From the NCBI RefSeq assembly GCF_004368405.1, contig NZ_SBJH01000107.1:1-53999 (forward strand): DNA of 53,999 bases. The letters run 5' to 3'. Below the pieces are notes generated by a model. The model had not been told where the DNA came from. It made no database searches and saw only the letters and a program-made list of their open reading frames with translations. Shown one piece after another: positions 40,401 through 49,176 of the stretch; the stretch's first letter is position 1, and each line of letters begins with the position of its first letter. The position numbers and the translations under genes are program-made. Source of the stretch: Olivibacter sp. XZL3 (GTDB taxonomy: Bacteria; Bacteroidota; Bacteroidia; Sphingobacteriales; Sphingobacteriaceae).

Positions 40401-42671
40401 ATGTGGAAGCAGCTAAGTTGGCTTCCATTTCTATTTCTGCTGTGGCCCGAAGCGAAGGCTGTTCAGGATTCTATTCCAGCGAGCAGAACCGATATCGAAC
40501 GCGTGGTTGTTCATCGGGGCGACTCCATTAATCAACGGTATAAGACTTTACGTACCGGTGCTTTGCAAACCATAGAGGTGCGCAAACTTATGGATGAACT
40601 TGCCCGTGTTAACCAAGAAAACGCTGCGATAGCATCGCTTTTAGATAGCGTAAAGACCGCAGAGCCGTCTGACACGCTGTTTCATATCGCGCAGGCGCAT
40701 CAAGCGTTGGTAAAACGTCTGGAAGGGCTGCGGAATACCATTGGCGTGTATCAGCAAAGCTTGGCCAGCACAACGGCAGATCTGAAGCAGCTCGAACAAG
40801 ACAGCTTTTTTAACAGTTTAAATCGGGAGGAGGCCTCTTCTGCATTAGCAGTATTTCATCAATTGCAGTCACAGATCGGCCGTACCGCGGCGGAGTCTCA
40901 GCAAAAATTAGACTCATTGCAGTTTTTAGCCAACCAATCGGATACGGTATGGAACGCAGCAAACAACCTTCAGGCGGAGCTTGCCGGTGTTAAACAGCAG
41001 TATACAAGCGCAAAAAGAAAAAACAACGCCCAGTTTATCTGGGCTGCCCCAAAGGATATCAGTCCAACACGTGTGATGGGCAGCTTAAGCAATCGATATC
41101 AGGAAACCGATGCAATTAAACATTACGTATTGCAGACAGAGTGGTCGGGACGGATATTTTTGATTCTGCTTAGTGTAGGCTTTTTTTGCTGGATTTACAG
41201 GACGGGGAAAATTTTATGGGAGAGGCAGCTTCCCGGCAATGCGCCGCAGCAACCTTATAAACCTTTTAAAGACATGCTGCGAGCCGGCATTTTTTTATTG
41301 ACCTTATTGCCGCTGTTTTCTTCTATTATTCCAAGTTTATTGATACAGGTTACACAGCCGATTATTTTTTTGTTGTTTATACCGCTCGTGAGAAACAGGT
41401 TTACTAAAATACAATGGCGGTATGGAACTTCTTTGCTGGTGTTTTATTTGTTGGTGATATTAGCAAACTCCATCGTCAATGAAGGCCTTGTTTTCCGTTT
41501 AATTTCGTTATCCCTCAATGTATTGGCTTTGTTCTTTGGAAGTCGACTGGAAAAGGGGATAAGGCTTGCTTTTATCTTCATCAACCTACTTGCTTTGTTT
41601 TTAAACGTGTTGGGATTTGTGGAATATTCAAGGTACTGTAGCATAGCCGGGGCGGTAGGCCTGTTGCAGTTTTTTTCGTTAAGGGGGTTTTCGAGGATGA
41701 TCAGGCAAGCCTTTGTTCAACAATTTAATAAGAGTCGACTAACTAAGGGATTATTCAGCCGGTTTAATCAGGCGAAGACCCTGAGAATGTTGGGTCGACT
41801 GCTGAAGTTGTTCTGTTTGGTATTGATCGTCATTGTTTTTGCCATCAATCTGCATGTTCTTCAGCCTGTGCAAGAGGTTTTGAGTCGTTTTTTTAGAGCA
41901 AACCATTCGCTTGGAAGTATCACCTTCACCTACGGCAATCTCCTAAGCTGCGTGCTGGTTATCGGTGCTGCCAATTGGCTGCAAAAGAATCTTGCACTTT
42001 TTTTTATGGGATCTCCAACCAGTTATGAAAAAGTGGTCGAAGAACCCCAAACTTTACTTCCCTTGTTTCGACTCATTATTGTTGTTCTGGGCTTCTTTTT
42101 TGGTATCAGTGCTTTAGGAATCGGTTTGGATAAGTTAACCGTTATTATCGGTGCGCTCAGTGTGGGAATTGGCCTGGGCTTACAGAATATCTTCAACAAT
42201 TTCGTCTCGGGCGTGATCCTCGTTTTTGAGAAACCCTTCCGTATAGGCGACTATATTGAGTTGGCGGACAGGAAAGGGAAAGTACAGCAAATCGGTATCC
42301 GATCAAGCACTTTACTGACGCAGGAAGGCGCCGAAGTTATTATTCCGAACGGAGATTTGCTCTCCGGACGTTTGGTAAACTGGACATTGAGTAAGTCGTA
42401 CAGTAAAACCAGCATTAGCTTAAAAGTAGGCAGGCCGGTGGATATGGAAAAGGTCAAGACCATCATTTTGGAAGAAGTACATCGTATTGAATACACCATG
42501 AAGGAAATGGATGTGACCATCCGCTATCAGGATCTGTCGGCAGATGCCATTACCATTTGGGTAGATTGCTGGATCATTAATATCTATAATGAGCGTATTT
42601 TTAGAAGTCAGTTACTTGAAAATTTAGATAAACGCGCGTCTGCGGAAGGCATAACTTTGGCCAGCGGCTAG
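40401..42671 (+). CDS. MscS/MscK-type mechanosensitive ion channel
   Basis: I prefer ATG 40401 over 40332, because a signal peptide begins there (MWKQLSWLPFLFLLWPEAKA). This gives 756 residues. A periplasmic coiled-coil region (about 40-245) is followed by about ten membrane helices and the MscS core near residue 580: GALSVGIGLGLQNIFNNFVS lining the pore, then VFEKPFRIGDYIELADRKGK and the IPNGDLLSGRLVNWTLS beta domain. The gene is transcribed alone. Such channels release solutes on hypo-osmotic shock from the inner membrane, and the periplasmic part resembles MscK/MscM-type proteins. Confidence 0.88.
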   Translation: MWKQLSWLPFLFLLWPEAKAVQDSIPASRTDIERVVVHRGDSINQRYKTLRTGALQTIEVRKLMDELARVNQENAAIASLLDSVKTAEPSDTLFHIAQAHQALVKRLEGLRNTIGVYQQSLASTTADLKQLEQDSFFNSLNREEASSALAVFHQLQSQIGRTAAESQQKLDSLQFLANQSDTVWNAANNLQAELAGVKQQYTSAKRKNNAQFIWAAPKDISPTRVMGSLSNRYQETDAIKHYVLQTEWSGRIFLILLSVGFFCWIYRTGKILWERQLPGNAPQQPYKPFKDMLRAGIFLLTLLPLFSSIIPSLLIQVTQPIIFLLFIPLVRNRFTKIQWRYGTSLLVFYLLVILANSIVNEGLVFRLISLSLNVLALFFGSRLEKGIRLAFIFINLLALFLNVLGFVEYSRYCSIAGAVGLLQFFSLRGFSRMIRQAFVQQFNKSRLTKGLFSRFNQAKTLRMLGRLLKLFCLVLIVIVFAINLHVLQPVQEVLSRFFRANHSLGSITFTYGNLLSCVLVIGAANWLQKNLALFFMGSPTSYEKVVEEPQTLLPLFRLIIVVLGFFFGISALGIGLDKLTVIIGALSVGIGLGLQNIFNNFVSGVILVFEKPFRIGDYIELADRKGKVQQIGIRSSTLLTQEGAEVIIPNGDLLSGRLVNWTLSKSYSKTSISLKVGRPVDMEKVKTIILEEVHRIEYTMKEMDVTIRYQDLSADAITIWVDCWIINIYNERIFRSQLLENLDKRASAEGITLASG

Positions 42672-42696
42672 TTCGACTCGGATAGCTTTTGTCCTT

Positions 42697-43239
42697 CTAC
42701 ATCGTTGAACTGTTATCTCCCACAAGCATCGATATGATGCCTTCATTCCCTTGTATCAGCGCATAATCTAAAGCGGTTTTTCCCAATCGGTCTTTTATGT
42801 CTGCGGGGATGCCATGTTTCAATAGCAGATCCACCAGATCCTGGTGGCCAAAAGTTGCCGCGAAGTGCAGTGCGGTAGCGCCGTTGAGGTTTTGCTGTTG
42901 TACAGCAGCTCCGTGTGTAAGTAGCAAGTTAGCGATAGGGGTATAGCCTTTGAAGCAAACGCCCATCAGTGCCGTATTTCCGGCTGCATCTGTCAAATCG
43001 ATACGGGCGCCCTTTGCGATGAGATAGGCGGATGTCTCGTAAGCGCCGTTATAGCAGGCCAATATGAGGGGAGAAAAGCCTTTATGGTTTACCGTATCGA
43101 TGTTAACAGGCGCTTCAAAGAGTTTTTTGATAGCTGCCAGGTCGTTGTTCCGGGCGGCATCGAAGATGTCGGTCTGCCCGAATGCCATAAAAGCGACAAA
43201 ATTGAGAACGGCCGATAATAAGAAGGTTTTGTTCTGCAT
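42697..43239 (-). CDS. Secreted ankyrin-repeat protein
   Basis: This 180-residue protein has a signal peptide (FLLSAVLNFVAFMAFGQ) and four ankyrin repeats: DIFDAARNNDLAAIKKLF, KGFSPLILACYNGAYETSAY, AGNTALMGVCFKGYTPIANL and NGATALHFAATFGHQDLVDL, with a final partial repeat GKTALDYALIQGNEGI. It is expected in the periplasm, like the catalase gene just upstream. In Pseudomonas a catalase gene is paired with an ankyrin gene (katB-ankB), where the ankyrin protein protects or supports the catalase. The same order here suggests that role, though the fold is generic. Confidence 0.88.
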   Translation of the reverse strand: MQNKTFLLSAVLNFVAFMAFGQTDIFDAARNNDLAAIKKLFEAPVNIDTVNHKGFSPLILACYNGAYETSAYLIAKGARIDLTDAAGNTALMGVCFKGYTPIANLLLTHGAAVQQQNLNGATALHFAATFGHQDLVDLLLKHGIPADIKDRLGKTALDYALIQGNEGIISMLVGDNSSTM

Positions 43240-43250
43240 AAAGTTTTTGT

Positions 43251-43288
43251 AAAAAAGGATCCCGAGCCGTTTTAGCCGGTCGGGATTC
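43251..43288 (-). terminator. Terminator between catalase and ankyrin genes
   Basis: On the minus strand the stem ATCCCGA-CCG pairs with CGG-TCGGGAT (43259-43286), followed by T6 at 43251-43256. It would lower expression of the ankyrin gene relative to the catalase gene. Confidence 0.6.
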
Positions 43289-43297
43289 CCGTTGGTA

Positions 43298-44809
43298 TTA
43301 TTCCATAAAGGCTGATTCTACTTCTTCTCTGGTTAAGTTGAGCTCCTTCGCTAATGCAATACCGTAATTTCTGTCGGCCATATAAAAATAACCTACCATT
43401 TTGTTAACAGCATGCTTGTTTTTTACAGACTTTAAATCGGCGCTGAGGTTTTTTACGAGGTTAACTTTCTCTTGTTCAGTTAAGGCTCGGTAGAATTCGC
43501 CCGCTTGTTTAAAGTCGTTCGCTTTGGTGATCTTTTGTTGTACCGTTTTTGCCTCAGCAACGGCAGAGCTACTGTATTTGTAAGCGGCATTGTCTTCATA
43601 TCCCGAGTGACTCGGCTGATAGTTAACATCCCCATTGGTCGACTTATTGGCATGCTGCCCATGTTGGTAATTATTATGCACTTCCACCTTTGGTGCATTA
43701 ACAGGCAACTGTTGGAAGTTAATGCCTAAGCGATAACGTTGCGTATCAAAGTAAGAAAAGAGACGCCCTTGAAGCAATTTATCCTCGGAAGGTTCAACAC
43801 CGGGAATCAAGGTGCCTGGGGAAAAGGCGGCTTGTTCCACTTCCTGGAAATAGTCGACCGCGTTTTTATTTAAAGTCATCGTTCCAACCTTAATCCGTTC
43901 AATTTTGTCCGCTGGCCAGTCCTGCGTCGCATCGAGGGGGTTGAAATCGAAAGAGTCTAGATCTTCCGGGCGGATAATTTGTACATATAAATCCCAGCTA
44001 GGAAATTTTCCGTCAAGTATGCTTTGGTATAGATCGATCGTTGCATGTTGAAAATCCATCCCCTGTACTTGGCCGGCCTGTTCCGCTGTCAGGTTCTCTT
44101 CGCCTTGATTGCTTTTCCAAAAATATTTGACATAGCTAACTTTCCCTTGGTCGTTCACCCATTTAAAGGCGTGTACACTGGAACCGTTCATTTGCCGATA
44201 ATTTTTCGGCGTGCCGTAATCGGAATATAAGCGGGAAAGGGTTAAGGTCGCTTCCGGTATATGACTGAAAAAGTCGAATACCCGGCTCGGGTCTTGTTTA
44301 TTGGTTACCGGTGAAGGCTTGAACGCATGCACCATGTCGGGGAACTTAATGGCGTCTCTAATGAAAAAGGTAGGAAAATTGTTGCCTACGATGTCATAGT
44401 TTCCTTCCGTTGTATAGAATTTGACGGCAAAACCCCGGGGATCTCGAAGTGTTTCGGGCGATCCTGTTCCATGGACGACTGTTGAAAAGCGAACAAAAAC
44501 CGGTGTTTTGAGATTGACTTCTGAGAACACTTTCGCTTTGGTGTACTCAGAAAAGGATGCCGATGTTACAAACTCACCATAAGCTCCGGCTCCGCGGGCG
44601 TGCACAACGCGCTCCGGAATACGCTCACGGTCGAAGGCGGCAAGCTTTTCAATCAATACAATGTCTTCCAATAATACCTGGCCGTTCTGACCAATGGTTT
44701 TAGAGTTTTGGTTGTCCCCAACGGGAGCTCCCGTGTTAGTCGTTAGCTGTTGAGCTACGGCCGTTTGCGCTAAGAAAAGTACGGCAAATAATAGTTTACG
44801 TGTCTGCAT
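43298..44809 (-). CDS. Catalase, exported, small-subunit type
   Basis: From ATG 44809 the protein has 503 residues. The 20-residue signal peptide (MQTRKLLFAVLFLAQTAVAQ) sends it to the periplasm. Haem catalase residues are visible: the distal His70 in RVVHARGAGAYGEF, Asn143 in GNNFPTFFIRDA, and the proximal Tyr in LFSYFDTQRYRLG. Haem contact segments VRFSTVVHGTGSPET and DPRGFAVKFYT are intact. The length fits clade 3 catalases. It detoxifies hydrogen peroxide in the periplasm. The 44 codons upstream in frame are not part of the family. Confidence 0.93.
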   Translation of the reverse strand: MQTRKLLFAVLFLAQTAVAQQLTTNTGAPVGDNQNSKTIGQNGQVLLEDIVLIEKLAAFDRERIPERVVHARGAGAYGEFVTSASFSEYTKAKVFSEVNLKTPVFVRFSTVVHGTGSPETLRDPRGFAVKFYTTEGNYDIVGNNFPTFFIRDAIKFPDMVHAFKPSPVTNKQDPSRVFDFFSHIPEATLTLSRLYSDYGTPKNYRQMNGSSVHAFKWVNDQGKVSYVKYFWKSNQGEENLTAEQAGQVQGMDFQHATIDLYQSILDGKFPSWDLYVQIIRPEDLDSFDFNPLDATQDWPADKIERIKVGTMTLNKNAVDYFQEVEQAAFSPGTLIPGVEPSEDKLLQGRLFSYFDTQRYRLGINFQQLPVNAPKVEVHNNYQHGQHANKSTNGDVNYQPSHSGYEDNAAYKYSSSAVAEAKTVQQKITKANDFKQAGEFYRALTEQEKVNLVKNLSADLKSVKNKHAVNKMVGYFYMADRNYGIALAKELNLTREEVESAFME

Positions 44810-44954
44810 ATTTGTATTTTTTCTGCAAATATGGACCGCTATACAGCCGAAAGCAAATCGAAAAAGTTGATCTGAATATAAGGATATTCTATTTCTACAC
44901 TTAGACAACAGGTGCCGAGCGGCTTCGATTTTAGTCGTCAACCTTTCTTGGTGA

Positions 44955-45869
44955 TCAGGTTGTCGAGTCCTTCATAACCAGTCGCCCTTTTGCTGATTGT
45001 TCGTGCTTTTTGTTCTTTTTTTTCTCTTCTTTATTGATCTCGTATTGGATGTCTCTTAACTTATTATTTGTGGCAGTTGACGCTATAACAGGATTTGCAA
45101 GGGGTAGCCGCTCGGGTTCGCTTCCTTTATCTGACATGTCTTCTGTAGCGTGGAAAGCGCTCAAAATGCCGGAGGCACTGTATTTGGGTTCGATAGCCGA
45201 CTTGAAGTCCGCTAACCAACCTGCTTGATAGTAATGTAACGACAGGATCGCAAAAATAACAGAGCCTGCCGGCAGATTTTTCTTGGATTCCCACTTTATT
45301 GTTTCTCCCTGGCGGTCTATCCTGAACTCTTGTGAGTCAATAGCCTGATAGTACTCTTCTTTGAAATTGAAAGCAATTGTGGAGATCCTTATGCCCACAA
45401 CAGACCTTCTTTTGGTTGAAAAGTAAGCAAAATCCTTATAGGGATCATCGATGCGAAGTTCAAAGGAAAGATCGCCTCGATCATCTATCTTACAGGAGGG
45501 CTGCTTTTTTAATACCTTCTCAAAAGGCGCATCTAAATTGAATTGAAAACCGTGGAGATGTTGCAGATCGACATTGTGTAAGTCTCTATTGCCGATCGTT
45601 TGCTCCGAGTAATGCAAGCAGTTTCGGATTGCACTGGTCAACCGATTGTACATACGTCCATCGGAGGCATCTATTAATGTATTGATGACTCTTCGTATCA
45701 ATGCCGCTTGTGTGCTCGCTAAACCGAATTCATGCTTCGTTAACGTGGTCGCCAACGTCTGCTTGAACGGACGCGGTGCGCTTTGGATAATTTGTTTGCC
45801 CCGACTTGAGCGGTATACGTAGGAAGCTACTTTTCCATGAATGTGTCCTTTTTTGTCGTTTATTGCCAT
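44955..45869 (-). CDS. Conserved hypothetical protein of unknown function
   Basis: The 304-residue protein begins MAINDKKGHIHGKVASYVYR, a stretch I recall from other Sphingobacteriaceae hypothetical proteins. It continues with SRGKQIIQSAPRPFKQTLAT and LASTQAALIRRVINTLIDAS, a middle beta-rich part (FQFNLDAPFEKVLKKQPSCK, FELRIDDPYKDFAYFSTKR), and a highly charged C-terminus (NKEEKKKNKKHEQSAKGRL). There is no signal peptide and no known domain. The N-terminal part resembles phage or tail-like proteins only in composition, so no function is given. It is transcribed alone, 146 bases from the catalase start. Confidence 0.6.
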   Translation of the reverse strand: MAINDKKGHIHGKVASYVYRSSRGKQIIQSAPRPFKQTLATTLTKHEFGLASTQAALIRRVINTLIDASDGRMYNRLTSAIRNCLHYSEQTIGNRDLHNVDLQHLHGFQFNLDAPFEKVLKKQPSCKIDDRGDLSFELRIDDPYKDFAYFSTKRRSVVGIRISTIAFNFKEEYYQAIDSQEFRIDRQGETIKWESKKNLPAGSVIFAILSLHYYQAGWLADFKSAIEPKYSASGILSAFHATEDMSDKGSEPERLPLANPVIASTATNNKLRDIQYEINKEEKKKNKKHEQSAKGRLVMKDSTT

Positions 45870-46171
45870 TGCGTTTAGTTTTGTTTAGACCAGCTGGGAA
45901 CCAATTTAATACCAAGTTAACAGTTTCTAAGTAGTTATCCTAATATTAAACTGTATTAAGTCCGTATTTATATATAAATAACGGATTCATAGCGGACTTA
46001 TAACGGACTCACTACGGAGTCATTGTTAAGTTGATCCCTTTTTGGTTTCTTGTTGGCTCCCGGCTGTCGTTTTAATGTGGTAAGTATGTTTGCGTTTTAA
46101 TAGTATGGTTAATAGAAGCTAATTTTACTGATTGCAGAAGGCGGGGCTGTTTTATCGAAAGTAGAAGACAA

Positions 46172-46200
46172 AAAAAAACCTCACTTTGGGGAAGTGAGGT
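46172..46200 (-). terminator. Hairpin with T8 on the minus strand
   Basis: ACCTCACTT (46178-46186) pairs perfectly with AAGTGAGGT (46192-46200) over a 5-base loop. On the minus strand it is followed by a run of T at 46171-46178. A 24-codon frame (46224-46298) ends 24 bases before it on the same strand. Confidence 0.6.
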
Positions 46201-46223
46201 AAAACTACTGTTTTTTAATCAAC

Positions 46224-46298
46224 CTAACCTAATGTGTAAAATGAAAGTAAGCGCCTTTTGATATAAAAACTGATACGAAGTAAAGCCTTTTTTTTCAT
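46224..46298 (-). CDS. Putative leader peptide of 24 residues
   Basis: On the minus strand ATG (46298) opens MKKKALLRISFYIKRRLLSF and ends YTLG-TAG. It is basic and rich in Leu, Phe and Tyr, and it directly precedes a terminator hairpin. This could be attenuation, or chance inside the relic of a SusC/TonB-type leader read on the plus strand. Confidence 0.3.
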   Translation of the reverse strand: MKKKALLRISFYIKRRLLSFYTLG

Positions 46299-46743
46299 GA
46301 TAAAGAAAACTTTACACAGAAAGGTGTTTTCCTTACACTAAAAGGTTTTTTTGCCGTACGAAAGGTCTTTTTATAGTCTTTTTTTTCGGTGAAGCCCTTT
46401 AATGGTTAAATAGGCAAACTGGTATTTGTATGTTAAGCTGGAAACTCCCGTGGAGGATCATCGTTGATCGTTTTTTCTTTCACTGAGCTTTTCTTTTGCG
46501 CATTGTTATGGTTTGGCAGAAAAGTTGTAGGTTAAGGTCAGTCCCGTGTTAGGATCAGAAAGTCCTGGCAATTACTTCCTGTTTATAGATTAATATAAGT
46601 GTGCTGTAAGCAGGTCGAAACGGCGGCCGTTTTGCTATGCTGACAGGTGAGCGGCACAAAAGAAAAGGTTGTAAGAGGGCTGGTAAAAAAGGGTAGCGTC
46701 TTGAAGTATTCGGTCGATACTTTTTAGTTTTACGGTAGTAATT

Positions 46744-47319
46744 ATGAAGAATCAAAAAACAAAAACAGAACTGTTAATCATAGCCTGTTCTGCAGGCGGA
46801 ATGCTGCTTTTGATTGATTTGTTGGCTAATTTGAAGGGCGATGTAGGCTTCGCTGTACTGGTGATCGTCCACAGGAATGATAAATACCAAAGCTCCCTCG
46901 AGCAAATGGCGCAGATGAAATGTAAACTACGGGTGAAATCGGCCGAAGAGAAAGAAGTAATTCAGCCAGGGGTCGTGTACTTTGCTCCGGCGGGTTATCA
47001 TGTGTTGATAGAAAGGAACAGAACCGTTTCTCTAGACGCTTCCGAACCCGTTCATTACTGTAGGCCATCGATCGATGTGAGCATGCAAAGTGCAGCCGAA
47101 GTGTATGGTAGCGGGGTGATAGCAATTTTACTCTCGGGCGCTAATAGAGACGGAGCCGACGGGATGCGCGCTGTGTATAAGTATGGAGGTATAACGCTGG
47201 TGCAGAATCCGGCCGATGCTGAGATCGACATGATGCCGCGGGCGGCTATTGAAACCAAGGCGGTGGTGTCCATTCTTTCGGACGAACAGCTGAAGCAATA
47301 CTGTCGTGAGCTCGATTGA
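46744..47319 (+). CDS. Standalone CheB-type methylesterase
   Basis: The 191-residue protein contains only the CheB catalytic domain: IIACSAGGM with the catalytic Ser16, VLVIVHRND with His43, and LSGANRDGADGM with Asp136. The N-terminal receiver domain of chemotaxis CheB is absent. CheB removes methyl groups from receptor glutamates. Alone, without cheR or receptors in the window, it probably belongs to a non-motility signalling pathway, as found in other Bacteroidota. It lies 117 bases before the tRNA gene. Confidence 0.9.
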   Translation: MKNQKTKTELLIIACSAGGMLLLIDLLANLKGDVGFAVLVIVHRNDKYQSSLEQMAQMKCKLRVKSAEEKEVIQPGVVYFAPAGYHVLIERNRTVSLDASEPVHYCRPSIDVSMQSAAEVYGSGVIAILLSGANRDGADGMRAVYKYGGITLVQNPADAEIDMMPRAAIETKAVVSILSDEQLKQYCRELD

Positions 47320-47380
47320 ACAAATTAATCGTCCTGTTATCAAGCTATTAGCGTTTTTTCATGAATTTCTTTAAAAAATA

Positions 47381-47412
47381 TTTGGAGGGAATGCCTTAAT
47401 GTATTAGTTTTG
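47381..47412 (+). promoter_or_regulatory. Promoter of tRNA-Leu
   Basis: TTTG at 47381-47384 and TAGTTTTG at 47405-47412 match the Bacteroidota -33/-7 boxes with a 20-base spacer. The tRNA starts 24 bases further on. Confidence 0.65.
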
Positions 47413-47436
47413 CAGTCCAAAATAACACTAAGTACT

Positions 47437-47518
47437 GCGGAAGTGGCGTAATTGGTAGCCGCACCAGACTTAGGATCTGGCGCCGAGAGGCGTGGGGGTT
47501 CGAGTCCCTTCTTCCGCA
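47437..47518 (+). tRNA. tRNA-Leu (anticodon UAG)
   Basis: The acceptor stem GCGGAAG pairs with CTTCCGC. The anticodon arm CCAGA-CTTAGGA-TCTGG carries TAG in the loop (Leu, CUA codons). The variable arm is long, as expected for Leu (GCGCCGAGAGGCGT), and the T-arm is GGGGGTTCGAGTCCC. CCA is not encoded. Confidence 0.93.
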
Positions 47519-47522
47519 CTTG

Positions 47523-47554
47523 ATTCCTCCCGACAATATCGGGAGGAATTTTTG
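47523..47554 (+). terminator. Terminator after tRNA-Leu
   Basis: ATTCCTCCCGA (47523-47533) pairs perfectly with TCGGGAGGAAT (47539-47549) and is followed by TTTTTG. Confidence 0.75.
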
Positions 47555-47579
47555 TATTAAGCATATTAAAACGCAACTA

Positions 47580-48923
47580 ATGAACATTTCACAGGAGAAA
47601 GTAGACGACCTGAATGCAGTTATCAATGTAGAAATTACCCCTGCAGATTACACTGAACGTGTCAACAAAGCAATAAAAGAACAAGCCAAGAAAGCAAAGC
47701 TTCCAGGGTTCCGTCCAGGTATGGTGCCTGCTTCGCACATTAAAAAGACTTACGGTAAAGCGATTCTTTTTGATGAAATCAACCGGCTTGTGAGTGACAG
47801 CTTAAATACCTATCTTACGGAAAATAAGATTGAAGTGCTTGGTCAACCGCTTCCTAAAGAAGAGATGGAATCGTCTTATAACTGGGATTTTAACGACGAA
47901 TTTAAATTTCAATACGAGATTGGCTTGGCGCCTGCTTTCGATGTTCCGTTCAGCGAAAAAGATAAGGTGACCCAATATGATATTAAAGTAGATGATGAGA
48001 CCCTCGCATCCCGTATAAAAAATCTTCGTAAGAGCTATGGTAAAATGACAAATCCTGAAGTGTCCGAAGATGGGGATGTTTTATACAGCACATTAACCCA
48101 ATTAAATGCCGACGGAAGTGTTTTAGAAGGCGGTATATCCAATACAGCTTCTGTGCGCACCGACCTGGTAGACGATAAGGAAATCAAAAAATCTTTAATC
48201 GGACTTAAAAAGGACGATGAAGTAGAAATAGATCTTAAAAAGGCTTTCAAAGACGAAACGATCGCACGGATCTTGAATATAAGCGACGAAGAAGCGGCAG
48301 CTTTGACAGATAGCACATTTAAGTTGGCGGTAAAGAACGTGAATCGTTTAGAAGAGGCGGATTTAAATCAAGAGCTTTTTGATAAGCTTTTTGGTAAAGA
48401 CGAGGTGAAAACGGAAGAAGAGTTTAGAGCACGTGTTACTTCGGAAGTAGAGTCGATGCTCGTTCAAAATTCTGACCAGCGTTTGCAACAAGACCTTTAT
48501 AATTTGGGAATGGAAAAAGTGAATGTACAATTTCCCGACGAATTCCTGAAAAAATGGTTAAAAGCGACCAATGAAAAATTGACCGACGAGGAGCTTGCAG
48601 AGGGATACGATGATTTTGTGAAGAATTTGAAGTGGACCTTGATTGAAAACAAAATTATTACAGAGAACAAGCTGGAGATAAAATACGAGGAAGTATTCCA
48701 ACTTGCGAAGGAACGGATCGCTGCGCAATTTAAAATGTACAGCCCAGAGCCTATCAATGAGGAACAACTCGCTCAATATACGGTTCAATTTCTTCAAGAT
48801 AAAGAGCAGGCAAACAGACTCTTTGAAGAAGTGAAAGCCTTAAAGGTTTTCGATTTCTTGAAAGGGGTGGTAAAGCTTAACAAAAAGGAAATAGACTACA
48901 ATAAGTTTTTAGAACTGAAATAG
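47580..48923 (+). CDS. tig: Trigger factor, ribosome-associated folding chaperone
   Basis: Start at ATG 47580 gives 447 residues. The N-terminal ribosome-binding domain carries AKLPGFRPGMVPASHIKKTY, the trigger-factor signature loop. The middle domain corresponds to the PPIase-like segment but is reduced in Bacteroidota. The C-terminal helical chaperone part runs from about residue 270 (NQELFDKLFGKDEVKTEEEF) to the end. It binds nascent chains at the ribosome exit. The order tig-clpP-clpX is the classical one and continues downstream. Confidence 0.94.
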   Translation: MNISQEKVDDLNAVINVEITPADYTERVNKAIKEQAKKAKLPGFRPGMVPASHIKKTYGKAILFDEINRLVSDSLNTYLTENKIEVLGQPLPKEEMESSYNWDFNDEFKFQYEIGLAPAFDVPFSEKDKVTQYDIKVDDETLASRIKNLRKSYGKMTNPEVSEDGDVLYSTLTQLNADGSVLEGGISNTASVRTDLVDDKEIKKSLIGLKKDDEVEIDLKKAFKDETIARILNISDEEAAALTDSTFKLAVKNVNRLEEADLNQELFDKLFGKDEVKTEEEFRARVTSEVESMLVQNSDQRLQQDLYNLGMEKVNVQFPDEFLKKWLKATNEKLTDEELAEGYDDFVKNLKWTLIENKIITENKLEIKYEEVFQLAKERIAAQFKMYSPEPINEEQLAQYTVQFLQDKEQANRLFEEVKALKVFDFLKGVVKLNKKEIDYNKFLELK

Positions 48924-48942
48924 CTTTTTTTTGATTTTTTTT

Positions 48943-48974
48943 AGCCATCCGCTTTTCAGCGGGTGGCTTTTTGT
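48943..48974 (+). terminator. Terminator after tig
   Basis: AGCCATCCGC (48943-48952) pairs with GCGGGTGGCT (48959-48968), one G-U, followed by a run of T. It separates tig from clpPX. Confidence 0.75.
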
Positions 48975-49176
48975 TTTCTTATGACGTCAGTTTATACGCT
49001 GTCAGTTTTTTAGGACTTTATGCGGCATTCTGTCAGGTGTTTTAAGGCCTTTGTCCTTAGAGGCGGACTTGGCGCATTCTTTGATGAAGTGAAAGTAAAA
49101 AAAATATTCACTCAAAGCTATCATTAGAGATTTTAGAATTAATCTTATATATTAGCTAAAGCAAAAGGCAAATATC

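Larger units (their letters stand above)
45870..46743. other. Long intergenic region with a terminator hairpin and repeated motifs
   Basis: It contains short recurring motifs (variants of CGGACT/CGGATT at 45960-46022), the hairpin at 46178-46200, and a possible leader frame at 46224-46298. No longer gene is recognisable. Confidence 0.45.
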
